A DNA stretch of 54,987 bases, taken from the NCBI GenBank assembly GCA_046153695.1, contig JBJXEZ010000075.1, forward strand, positions 1-54,987. The letters are read 5' to 3'. This DNA comes from M3007 sp046153695 (GTDB lineage: Bacteria; Bacteroidota; Bacteroidia; Chitinophagales; Saprospiraceae). The notes below the pieces were generated by a model that was given only the letters and a program-made list of their open reading frames with translations, had not been told where the DNA came from and did not search any database. Positions 8,598 to 15,773 of the stretch are shown in pieces. A program made the translations under genes and the position numbers. Position 1 is the stretch's first letter; the number at the start of each line of letters is the position of its first letter.

Positions 8598-11162
8598 ATG
8601 TCCTTTGTCCTAAAAATGGCGTGGCGCGACAGCCGCCGCAACCGCGCCCGCCTCTTGCTGTTCATGTCCGCCATTGTGGTCGGTATCGCCGCCCTCACTG
8701 CCGTGCGCTCGTTCAGCGTCAACCTGACCGCCGATATTGACCGCGAGGCCAAGTCGCTTCTCGGTGCCGACTTGCTCGTACAGGGCAACCAACCCATAAC
8801 CGACTCACTCATGGCCGCGATCATGGCCACGCCGGGTGTGCAACGGGCGCGGGTATTCAACCTGTTCAGCATGGCCTATTTCCCCAAAACCAACGGCACC
8901 CGCCTCACCAACGTGCGGGCCTCCGATCCCGGTTACCCGTTTTTTGGTAAATGGAAAAGCGTGCCGCAAAACGCCTGGAAGACCTACCACAACAGCGGAA
9001 AAAAAGCACTCGTGGAGCACGGGCTGATGCTCCAATTTGGCGTGCAACCGGGCGATACGGTGTACATCGGCACACAGGCCTTCGTCATCGAGGGCGATCT
9101 GCTCTCGCGCCCCGGACGCGCGGGCATCGGTTCCGCCATCGCCCCGGTGGCATTCATACCATTCGATTGGCTCGACTCCACCGAACTGGTGCAAAAGGGC
9201 AGCCGCCTGTGGTACCAGTATTATTTCAAAATACCGGACACGCGTGCGCTCGATTCGCTCATAGCCCGCCTCGGGCCACCGCTCGAAAAATCTGGCCTCG
9301 ACTGGGAAACGGTGGAGTCCAACAAACAGAGTATCGGTCGGGCATTCGGTAATTTTTCCACCTTTCTCAACCTCGTAGGCTTCGTGGCCCTGCTACTGGG
9401 GTGCATCGGCGTGGCGGGCGCGGTGCATATTTACATCAAAGACAAATTGCCCACAGTGGCTATCCTGCGCTGCCTCGGTGCCAGTGGTCGCAAGGCATTT
9501 TATGTCTACCTGGTTCAGGTGGCGGGCATTGGATTAGTGGGGGCTGTAGCCGGAGCGGCGCTCGGGGCACTCATCCAGATTGCGCTGCCCTGGGTGACCA
9601 AAGACCTGCTGCCCATCGAGTCGGCCAGCACGGATTTTTCGCTCACATCAGCGCTGCAAGGGGTGTTGCTCGGGGTGTCTGTAGCGGTACTGTTTGCGCT
9701 GCTGCCGCTGGCTGGCATCTTGCGAACCTCGCCGTTGCGCACGCTTCGGGCATCGTTCGGAGAGGAAAAAACATCGAACCGCTGGCTCCAGTGGAGCGTG
9801 TATGCCCTGATCACAGCGGCGCTGGTGGGCTTCACCCGCTGGCTGATTGGCGAGTGGACGGAAGCACTTGCTTTTATCGGCGGCATCGCCGCGGCATTCG
9901 CTGTGCTGTGGGGCGCCGCTCGCTTGCTCACTTTTTTGCTGCGCAAATTTTTTCCCAAAAAATGGTCGTATGTGTGGCGGCAGGGCATCGCTAACCTATT
10001 TCGGCCCGAAAACCAGACCGTGCTGCTGGTAGTCACTATCGGGCTGGGAGTCATGTTGCTGTCCACACTTTTTCTGACCCAAACCCTGCTGCTGCGCCAA
10101 GTCGAGTTTTCCGGCAGTGGCAACCAGCCCAACATGGTCTTGTTCGATATCCAGACCGACCAAAAAGACACCGTAGCGGCCATGGTGCGTGCCAACGGGA
10201 TGCCGCTCCTGCAACAAGTGCCCATCGTAGCCGTGCGAGTGGAAGAAATTGACGGAAAACGAAAACCGGCGGAAGAAGAAAAACCGGTAGAAAGAGAAAA
10301 CCCGCGCGATGACGGCCAGGGCGATGATCGTGTTTCCAGATGGGTGTGGGATCGGGAATACCGGGTGACATTCCGCGACACACTGATCGGGACGGAAAAA
10401 ATCCTCGAAGGCGAGTGGGATGGCGTACACCAGCCCGGAGAACCCATTCGGGTGTCCATTTCCGACAACCTGCAGCGTGGCATGAAGGTCAAAGTCGGTT
10501 CCAAGATCGTGTTCAACGTACAGGGTGCCCTGATCGAAACCGAAGTGGGCAGCGTGCGCGAGGTGGATTTCACCCGAATCCAGACCAATTTCATGGTCGT
10601 TTTCCCAACGGGCGTGCTGGAGGCGGCACCGCAGTTTCATGTAGTTGTGTCGCGGGTAAACAGCGCCGAACAGAGCGCAGTCTTTCAGTCGGCACTCGTG
10701 CAGCGTTTCCCGAACGTGTCGGCCATAGACCTGACGCAAATCCTGAAATCGGTGGACGAAGTACTGGGCAAGGTGTCATTCGTCATCCGGTTTATGGCCA
10801 TGTTCAGCATCCTCACGGGGCTGCTGGTACTGATCAGTTCGATTTACCAGGGCAAGTTTGCCCGCATCCGCGAGAGCGTTTTGTTGCGCACCCTCGGTGC
10901 GAGCCGCCGGGTTATTCTGCGCATCATTGCGCTGGAGTACCTGCTGCTGGGCGGGTTGGCATGCCTCGCGGGCGTAGGCCTTTCGGTGGCCGGAGCGTGG
11001 GCACTGGCGCGGTTCGCGTTCGGCATCCCGTTCGAGCCGGACTGGTGGCCGTTGTTACTGACATTTGTGGCTATCACCGGCATTACGGTGGTTATCGGCC
11101 TGCTGAACAGCCGGGAGGTGGTGCGCAAGCCGCCGTTGGAGGTGCTTCGGCAGGAGGTGTGA
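8598..11162 (+). CDS. FtsX-like ABC transporter permease, YbbP type
   Basis: 854 residues from the ATG at 8598 (MSFVLKMAWRDSRRNRARLL). The layout is that of large MacB/FtsX permeases: an N-terminal membrane helix near 20-40, a periplasmic domain to about 260, three helices near 265-440 containing AILRCLGASGRKAFYVYLVQ, further helices near 470-560, a second periplasmic domain, and a final set with ESVLLRTLGASRRVILRII. The duplicated LRxLGAS motif is the coupling element that contacts the ATPase. The internal duplication resembles E. coli YbbP. The ATPase partner (YbbA/LolD type) is not in this window. It probably moves or extracts envelope lipids, lipoproteins or other hydrophobic compounds. 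The VOC gene follows after 20 bp. Confidence 0.9.
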   Translation: MSFVLKMAWRDSRRNRARLLLFMSAIVVGIAALTAVRSFSVNLTADIDREAKSLLGADLLVQGNQPITDSLMAAIMATPGVQRARVFNLFSMAYFPKTNGTRLTNVRASDPGYPFFGKWKSVPQNAWKTYHNSGKKALVEHGLMLQFGVQPGDTVYIGTQAFVIEGDLLSRPGRAGIGSAIAPVAFIPFDWLDSTELVQKGSRLWYQYYFKIPDTRALDSLIARLGPPLEKSGLDWETVESNKQSIGRAFGNFSTFLNLVGFVALLLGCIGVAGAVHIYIKDKLPTVAILRCLGASGRKAFYVYLVQVAGIGLVGAVAGAALGALIQIALPWVTKDLLPIESASTDFSLTSALQGVLLGVSVAVLFALLPLAGILRTSPLRTLRASFGEEKTSNRWLQWSVYALITAALVGFTRWLIGEWTEALAFIGGIAAAFAVLWGAARLLTFLLRKFFPKKWSYVWRQGIANLFRPENQTVLLVVTIGLGVMLLSTLFLTQTLLLRQVEFSGSGNQPNMVLFDIQTDQKDTVAAMVRANGMPLLQQVPIVAVRVEEIDGKRKPAEEEKPVERENPRDDGQGDDRVSRWVWDREYRVTFRDTLIGTEKILEGEWDGVHQPGEPIRVSISDNLQRGMKVKVGSKIVFNVQGALIETEVGSVREVDFTRIQTNFMVVFPTGVLEAAPQFHVVVSRVNSAEQSAVFQSALVQRFPNVSAIDLTQILKSVDEVLGKVSFVIRFMAMFSILTGLLVLISSIYQGKFARIRESVLLRTLGASRRVILRIIALEYLLLGGLACLAGVGLSVAGAWALARFAFGIPFEPDWWPLLLTFVAITGITVVIGLLNSREVVRKPPLEVLRQEV

Positions 11163-11182
11163 AACAAAAAAACAACCAAGCC

Positions 11183-11575
11183 ATGCAACAACACATCGCA
11201 CAAATCGCCCTCGTCGTGGAAGACTACGACGAGGCCATCCGGTTTTACACCGAAAAACTGAACTTTCAACTTCTGGAAGATACCGCCCTGACCGCCGTCA
11301 AGCGCTGGGTTGTGTTGGCTCCGCCGGGCAACGGACAGTGCCGGCTGTTGCTGGCCAAGGCCGCCAACGAGGAGCAACAAAGCCGCATTGGCAATCAGAC
11401 CGGCGGACGGGTCTTTCTTTTTTTGTACACCGACGATTTCTGGCGCGACTACCGCCAAATGGTGGCCCAAGGCATCCGATTCGTGCGCGAACCAGCGGAA
11501 GAACCCTACGGGACCGTCGTAGTTTTCGAGGATTTGTACGGGAATCTGTGGGACTTCATTCAGCCAAAGTCCTAA
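11183..11575 (+). CDS. VOC-superfamily (glyoxalase/dioxygenase-fold) protein
   Basis: 130 residues: MQQHIAQIALVVEDYDEAIR begins the first beta-alpha-beta unit and GTVVVFEDLYGNLWDFIQ the last, the usual vicinal-oxygen-chelate pattern. The metal-binding positions would be an early His or Gln and the late Glu of FEDLYGNLWDFIQ. The early histidine is replaced by Gln (AQIALVV), as happens in many members of unknown chemistry. Proteins of this type include lyases, dioxygenases and antibiotic-binding proteins, and the exact reaction cannot be assigned. It probably shares a transcript with the upstream permease gene. It converges on lptC with a single base between the stops. Confidence 0.85.
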   Translation: MQQHIAQIALVVEDYDEAIRFYTEKLNFQLLEDTALTAVKRWVVLAPPGNGQCRLLLAKAANEEQQSRIGNQTGGRVFLFLYTDDFWRDYRQMVAQGIRFVREPAEEPYGTVVVFEDLYGNLWDFIQPKS

Positions 11576-11576
11576 C

Positions 11577-12131
11577 CTACTGCACGGCCTTGTCCAGCTG
11601 CTCCGCCTTAATTGTTCCTTTGGGCACGGTTATTTTCCAAAAAGAAAAATCCTGGCTGGCCTCCAACCCGAAGCCGTAGATCACCTCACCAGGCTTGGTC
11701 ACTTTCACAAATTTATCGGTGCGCACTTTTTCGGAACGTTCGTCCCAAATCAGTTCCTCGGTTTCCAACTTCTCCCGATCAATAGTGGTGAGCACTACAC
11801 TGTCGCGGGCCGTGACCAGGCCTTTATCCTGGCGCCGCTCGGCAAATTTGGCCGTGATCGTGCTGCGCACCTTCAGGTTTGGCGTTAGAAACTCGATCTT
11901 GACCCCGTCGGGAAATTCCTGACGGGCATCATCGCGGTCGGTGTAGTTGTGCAGCGTAGGGGCCGTCACCCGCACGCGTACCACCGCGCTGTCGGAGTAC
12001 AGAATTTCCACATCGCGAGCCACCTCGACGACCGTGTCGTCCTTGCTGTACACCATATCCGCGCGTTTGGCCACATGGTCGCAGGCAGCCAGGCACAGAA
12101 AAAGCAGAAAAAAAACGGGCAGGCGATTCAT
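11577..12131 (-). CDS. lptC: LPS export periplasmic/lipoprotein component LptC
   Basis: 184 residues. MNRLPVFFLLFLCLAAC is a lipoprotein-type signal (Cys 17), as in many Bacteroidota LptC proteins, where E. coli has a membrane helix. The mature part is a run of beta strands, MVYSKDDTVVEVARDVEILY, VRVTAPTLHNYTD, EFPDGVKIEFLTPN, STITAKFAERRQDKGLVTAR and DSVVLTTIDREKLETEELIW, matching the OstA/LptC beta-jellyroll that hands lipopolysaccharide from LptB2FG to LptA. The other lpt genes are not in the window. It lies 27 bp downstream of a membrane-protein gene and is probably cotranscribed with it from the promoter at 12722-12729. Confidence 0.85.
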   Translation of the reverse strand: MNRLPVFFLLFLCLAACDHVAKRADMVYSKDDTVVEVARDVEILYSDSAVVRVRVTAPTLHNYTDRDDARQEFPDGVKIEFLTPNLKVRSTITAKFAERRQDKGLVTARDSVVLTTIDREKLETEELIWDERSEKVRTDKFVKVTKPGEVIYGFGLEASQDFSFWKITVPKGTIKAEQLDKAVQ

Positions 12132-12158
12132 TTTCGGTTTTTTTGAATGAAAAGGCGT

Positions 12159-12665
12159 TCATGAAATCATCTGGCGGAACCCGTAGCGCAGCACCAGCAA
12201 CATGCCAACCACGATCAGCAGCAGGTATTGCACAGGTAGCCGGACAAAGGCGATGATGTGCGTACGGTCGAGCAGGTACATCAACATGAAAACGGCACCG
12301 ATGGTCATCATCAGACTAGACAGTTTGCCGAAGCCGGGTATCTGCTCAAAATCTGCGTTTTGGCGCACCAGCCCGAGCGTAAGCACCATCGAAATGATAG
12401 GCATTACCTGGGTGAGCAAGTTGGTATTCATGATGCTGCCGCTGTGCTCGAACAAGAACAGGTAAACGCTCAGCGCTACGGAAAAAATGCCGGGAATACA
12501 GACGGCGTACAGGATGAGGGCGTACAGAAATTTCCAGGGAGACTGGTTGCCAGCCCCGCGCCCGGCCCAGCCTGCAAACAGGGCTATGAGCGGAATGAGC
12601 AGAAAATAGCCAACAATGACCAACGGGTGCTGGCCGAGGTAATCAAAAAATTCGCGTAGCGTCAT
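12159..12665 (-). CDS. Uncharacterised multi-pass membrane protein
   Basis: 168 residues from the ATG at 12665 (MTLREFFDYLGQHPLVIVGY); the longer open frame upstream crosses the promoter. About five hydrophobic helices can be seen: 16-33, 46-72, 87-100, 113-130 and 138-160, the last ending MLLVLRYGFRQMIS. No catalytic or transport motif is recognisable. It is the first gene of a two-gene unit with lptC, 27 bp apart, which hints at envelope biogenesis, but the link is only positional. Divergent from the acyltransferase gene at 12729. Confidence 0.75.
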   Translation of the reverse strand: MTLREFFDYLGQHPLVIVGYFLLIPLIALFAGWAGRGAGNQSPWKFLYALILYAVCIPGIFSVALSVYLFLFEHSGSIMNTNLLTQVMPIISMVLTLGLVRQNADFEQIPGFGKLSSLMMTIGAVFMLMYLLDRTHIIAFVRLPVQYLLLIVVGMLLVLRYGFRQMIS

Positions 12666-12707
12666 GGTGCATCCGTTGTTTGAGCAGAGGTTGGATGAGA
12701 AAAAACC

Positions 12708-12729
12708 GACTTTTGGGCGGACAAAAGTA
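12708..12729. promoter_or_regulatory. Back-to-back divergent promoters
   Basis: On the minus strand TACTTTTG (12722-12729) is a perfect TAnnTTTG box for the membrane-protein/lptC unit. On the plus strand GACTTTTG (12708-12715) could serve the acyltransferase gene. Together they make the inverted repeat ACTTTTG-GGCGGA-CAAAAGT. The minus box directly abuts the ATG at 12729, so a plus-strand start at the later Met or a leaderless mRNA is possible. Confidence 0.55.
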
Positions 12730-13649
12730 TGGCATCCCTTTCCGGCGACAAAGCGCGTTACCTCGATTTCTGCCAGGAGCACTCCGTGCCGCTGCACATG
12801 CAGCCTTGGTGGCTCGATGCCGTTTGCGGCCCAGATGCCTGGGACGCGGCGACAGTCGGAGGCCCGCTCAAAGGGGTTTGGCCATTTTTTCAAACACGCC
12901 GCTGGGGGTTGCCTGTGGTGCAAAACCCGCCGCTAACCGCGTATGCCGGGCCATGGCTGGCCGCCGCCGACCCCTCGTGGCCGACGCACAAACGCTTGAC
13001 CTTGGCGTACCGCAGCTTGGAAAAACTGTCGAAAAAATTGCCACACACACTGTTTTTCCAACAAACCTGTCGCCCCGAAATGCAGTACGGGCTACCATTG
13101 CTCTGGGCCGGTTTCCGCCAAACAACCCGCTACACTTACCTGTTGCCCGATACGACCGATCCCGAGCGACTATATAGGGGACTGAAAAACACCCTGCGCA
13201 CGGACTTAAGGCATGCCGACGTACACCTCGAAATCCTGCCCGAACCTGAGCCGCAGCCGTTGTTTGACCTCAACCGCTTATCTTTTTCCCGAAAAAGACT
13301 ACTCCAGCCATATTCACCGGACGTGTTTCAGCGGCTGCACGCGGCTTTATGCGAACGGGAACAAGGGGCCGGTTTTTTGGCAAAAGATCGGGAACGCGGC
13401 ACCGCCTGTGCTGCGCTTTTTTTGGCCTTCAATGACCAACAGGCGAGTGTGGTGCTGACGGGAGTGGATACCGCCTGCCAACAACCTGGTGCGTTGCACG
13501 CGCTGTACTGGCGGGCTATTCTTTTTTGTTCCGAGCGGAACATAAGCCTCGACCTGGAAGGCAGTATGGATGCCGGGATTGAGCACGTTTTTCGCGCATT
13601 CGGCGGGCAGCCCATACCTTATTTTCAGGTGCGGCGCTGGCATTGGTAA
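12729..13649 (+). CDS. FemAB/GNAT-like acyltransferase family protein
   Basis: 306 residues. The N-terminal part (LDFCQEHSVPLHMQPWWLDAV) and the central LKNTLRTDLRHADVHLEI and LNRLSFSRKRLLQPYSPDVF segments fit the Bacteroidota group annotated as GNAT-family or FemAB-like proteins, in which two GNAT folds transfer an acyl or aminoacyl group. The C-terminal ISLDLEGSMDAGIEHVFRAF motif (D-E-G-S-M) with FGGQPIPYFQVRR is characteristic of that group. Donor and acceptor are unknown; cell-wall or polysaccharide modification is plausible by family. The alternative annotation is simply a GNAT N-acetyltransferase. Monocistronic and convergent with the GbsR regulator gene 30 bp away; GGAAC/GTTCC in that gap could form a small hairpin. 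Confidence 0.75.
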   Translation: MASLSGDKARYLDFCQEHSVPLHMQPWWLDAVCGPDAWDAATVGGPLKGVWPFFQTRRWGLPVVQNPPLTAYAGPWLAAADPSWPTHKRLTLAYRSLEKLSKKLPHTLFFQQTCRPEMQYGLPLLWAGFRQTTRYTYLLPDTTDPERLYRGLKNTLRTDLRHADVHLEILPEPEPQPLFDLNRLSFSRKRLLQPYSPDVFQRLHAALCEREQGAGFLAKDRERGTACAALFLAFNDQQASVVLTGVDTACQQPGALHALYWRAILFCSERNISLDLEGSMDAGIEHVFRAFGGQPIPYFQVRRWHW

Positions 13650-13679
13650 ATCGTTGGAACTCGGACTCCGCGTTCCTAT

Positions 13680-14180
13680 TCAGCGGATCATCTTAAAAAA
13701 AACGCTGGAAAACCAGGAGGAATCGGCCTTGGCCAGCAGGTCTAGTGTTTGGTCGGCTTTGCGCGAAAGCGAGCGAATTTCCTTCACCATGTGGCAAAAG
13801 GACTCGGATTCGGGGCAGCTGGCCTCCACACACGATACGTCTTCTAATGCCCGGAGCATCGGTTCCAGTTCTCGTTTTTTTCGCTGCACCAAGATTTGGC
13901 GGAACACGACCCACATGTCTTTTTCGGCATAAAAAAACTCCTTGCGCGAGCCGGGGCGAAGTTGTTTGTGTACCAGGCCCCAGTCCATGAGGGCACGCAG
14001 GTTGATGTTGGCATTGCCCCTCGAAATACCGAGCCGCTCCATCACGTCGTCAGCGGTCATAGGTTCCGGTGCCACAAGAAGCAGAGCGTGTACCTGTGCC
14101 ATGGCGCGATTGATGCCCCACTCGGAGGCCATTATCCCCCAAGATTCGATGAACTTTTGTTTGCCTTCCTGTAAGTCCAT
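13680..14180 (-). CDS. GbsR/MarR-family winged-helix transcriptional regulator
   Basis: 166 residues from the ATG at 14180. MDLQEGKQKFIESWGIMASE aligns in length with known family N-termini; an ATG at 14222 would add 14 residues but coincides with the probable transcription start. The winged helix comprises WGINRAMAQVHALLLVAPEP, DDVMERLGISRGNANINLRA as recognition region and LMDWGLVHKQLRPGSRKEFF as wing. The C-terminal half is helical and includes VSCVEASCPESESF, whose two cysteines might sense redox or metal. Such proteins commonly repress osmoprotectant or efflux genes; no such target is adjacent. A near-consensus TATTTATG box at 14228-14235 on the minus strand may be its promoter. Confidence 0.85.
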   Translation of the reverse strand: MDLQEGKQKFIESWGIMASEWGINRAMAQVHALLLVAPEPMTADDVMERLGISRGNANINLRALMDWGLVHKQLRPGSRKEFFYAEKDMWVVFRQILVQRKKRELEPMLRALEDVSCVEASCPESESFCHMVKEIRSLSRKADQTLDLLAKADSSWFSSVFFKMIR

Positions 14181-14368
14181 GTACTGATTTTGGCTGCCTG
14201 CTGTTGTCCGTTGGCTTGTCATTGCAACATAAATACCGTTTGGCCGGATTTTGTTTTCAGAAAAAATTGAAAACAACGCTGCGATAGTCATGCCGATGGG
14301 CCTAAGGAACGAGTGTTGGTGCAGGTTTTTTCTTTCACGCTGGTACCTTTTCCCCGGGTTCTCCGTCT

Positions 14369-14376
14369 TACCTTTG
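14369..14376 (+). promoter_or_regulatory. Promoter -7 element (TACCTTTG)
   Basis: Perfect match to TAnnTTTG, 51 bp before the ATG of the exported coiled-coil protein at 14427. Confidence 0.7.
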
Positions 14377-14426
14377 CTTATCAAGCCGTTTTCTGCGGCA
14401 ACTTTTTTCACTCAAAAAAAACAACC

Positions 14427-15110
14427 ATGCGTACTCTTCTTGCCCTCGTAGCAGCCTGGAGCCTGTTTTTCGCCCCCGAACTTGCCGCCCAGATCAACCG
14501 CGTCAGCGAAGTAGAAAAATCCATGTCCTTCGGTACCCGCCCGGGATTTGCCCTCAATTTCTCCAACACCGACAAGCGCGTGGTCGAGGACGTGTGGGCC
14601 GATTTTGTCAAGGAAAACTTCGACAGCAAACTTAAAAAAGGTAAAAAGGACGAACGTACCGCCGCCGAGTGCTCCTCAATCGCCGTCAGCGCAGGCAATT
14701 TCACCCTGTATTCCTACGTGGAAAAAGTGGGCGATGGCACACAAATCACCACCTGGTTCGACACCGGAGCCTTCTTTCTCAACCGCAACGACGATGCTGG
14801 CCGCACCGAGGAGGTTAAGGCCCTGCTCACCCGATTTTACTACGATGTGCGCCGCGCGGCCATCTCGCTGGAAGTAAAGGCCGAAGAAGACAAACTACGG
14901 GATGTTGAAAGCCGCATCAAGCGCCTCAAACGCGACAACGATAATCTGCACAAGGACATAGCCAACTTCAAAGCAAAACTGAAAAAAGCCGAAGAAGACC
15001 TCGTCCAAAACCAAAAAGACCAGGAAACTTCTCTCATTGACATGGACCGCCAGCGAGGCGCATTGGACGAGGCTCAAAAACGCCGCGACAATGTGGAGAA
15101 CGAACAGTAA
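14427..15110 (+). CDS. Exported protein with C-terminal coiled coil, unknown function
   Basis: 227 residues from the ATG at 14427. MRTLLALVAAWSLFFAPELAAQ is a signal peptide. Residues 23-145 form a small globular domain (MSFGTRPGFALNFSNTDKRV, EVKALLTRFYYDVRRAAISL). Residues 150-227 are a continuous charged heptad-like coiled coil rich in K, E, D and R (DKLRDVESRIKRLKRDNDNL and onward) that runs to the C-terminus. There is no T9SS sorting domain, so it is likely periplasmic or tethered through a partner. It has its own promoter and is closed by a strong bidirectional terminator. I do not recognise a characterised family; similar signal-peptide plus coiled-coil proteins are annotated as hypothetical in Bacteroidota. 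Confidence 0.8.
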   Translation: MRTLLALVAAWSLFFAPELAAQINRVSEVEKSMSFGTRPGFALNFSNTDKRVVEDVWADFVKENFDSKLKKGKKDERTAAECSSIAVSAGNFTLYSYVEKVGDGTQITTWFDTGAFFLNRNDDAGRTEEVKALLTRFYYDVRRAAISLEVKAEEDKLRDVESRIKRLKRDNDNLHKDIANFKAKLKKAEEDLVQNQKDQETSLIDMDRQRGALDEAQKRRDNVENEQ

Positions 15111-15162
15111 GAGTCAGCACTTGTAATGTAGAAATACCGCAGCGTTTTCAGTGCTTGAATTC

Positions 15163-15202
15163 AAAAAAAAGTGCCACAGACCATCTGTGGCACTTTTTTT
15201 TT
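15163..15202. terminator. Bidirectional rho-independent terminator
   Basis: A perfect stem AAAAGTGCCACAGA / TCTGTGGCACTTTT with loop CCA, flanked by A-rich and T-rich tracts on both sides. It serves the plus-strand coiled-coil gene and the minus-strand DinB/protease unit. Confidence 0.93.
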
Positions 15203-15264
15203 ACAGAACCCGACGTGACGACGCACCATTCTTTTCAGCATTAAATCAAAACCCCTACAGGCGC

Positions 15265-15768
15265 TTAGTGTACCGTCAAATCCACCCCGGCATAAAAACC
15301 CAAATCTTTATCTTTCAACAATTTTGTCCAAAAAGCGATCTGGCCCGTGTGGTACGAGTAGTGCTCCACCACATGCAGCACAATGCCCAGACCAGAAAGT
15401 TGAAAGCCCTGAACGGAGCGCACCCGAAGCAAGTTGGCGGCATCCGCCGCCCTAATGGCCGCTTTGGCTTCTTCCACGGTGCGTTGCAGTTTTACAAGCA
15501 ATGCCGCCTTGTCCGTTCCACCACGGGCTGCAAATTCCGCGTCGCGTTCGCGCAGGTCTTCGGTGCCGCCGAGGGCAGAAATGGCGTACTGGCGGATGTT
15601 GCCGCAAAGATGCAGCACGAGGTTGCCCACACTGTTGGATGCCGCGTTCGGCCGTTTCCAGATGTCTGCTTCGTCTAAATCTGCATAGGCAGTTTGCAGC
15701 ATCCGGGTGCTTTCGTCTATGCGGTAGCAGGCTTGTCGGGCAAATTCGGTAGCGAGGTCTTTATCCAT
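15265..15768 (-). CDS. DinB-family four-helix-bundle protein
   Basis: 167 residues from the ATG at 15768; a TTG nine bases upstream is an alternative. Helices carry the three expected metal ligands: His in NLVLHLCGNIRQYA and two in VLHVVEHYSYHTGQIAFW. This is the DinB/YfiT-like metalloprotein fold (DUF1572-like), whose members include thiol-S-transferases for bacillithiol and mycothiol and many of unknown activity. The start lies only 5 bp after the stop of the secreted M4 protease gene, so the two must be on the same transcript unless an internal promoter exists. That pairing of a cytoplasmic enzyme with a secreted protease is unusual and probably not functional. The terminator at 15163-15202 follows. 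Confidence 0.85.
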   Translation of the reverse strand: MDKDLATEFARQACYRIDESTRMLQTAYADLDEADIWKRPNAASNSVGNLVLHLCGNIRQYAISALGGTEDLRERDAEFAARGGTDKAALLVKLQRTVEEAKAAIRAADAANLLRVRSVQGFQLSGLGIVLHVVEHYSYHTGQIAFWTKLLKDKDLGFYAGVDLTVH

Positions 15769-15773
15769 ATTCG

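Noticed and set aside
10340..11162. Plus-strand frame running from inside the permease gene into the VOC gene
   Set aside because: The portion before 11183 is an out-of-frame shadow of the FtsX-like permease; only the VOC part is real.
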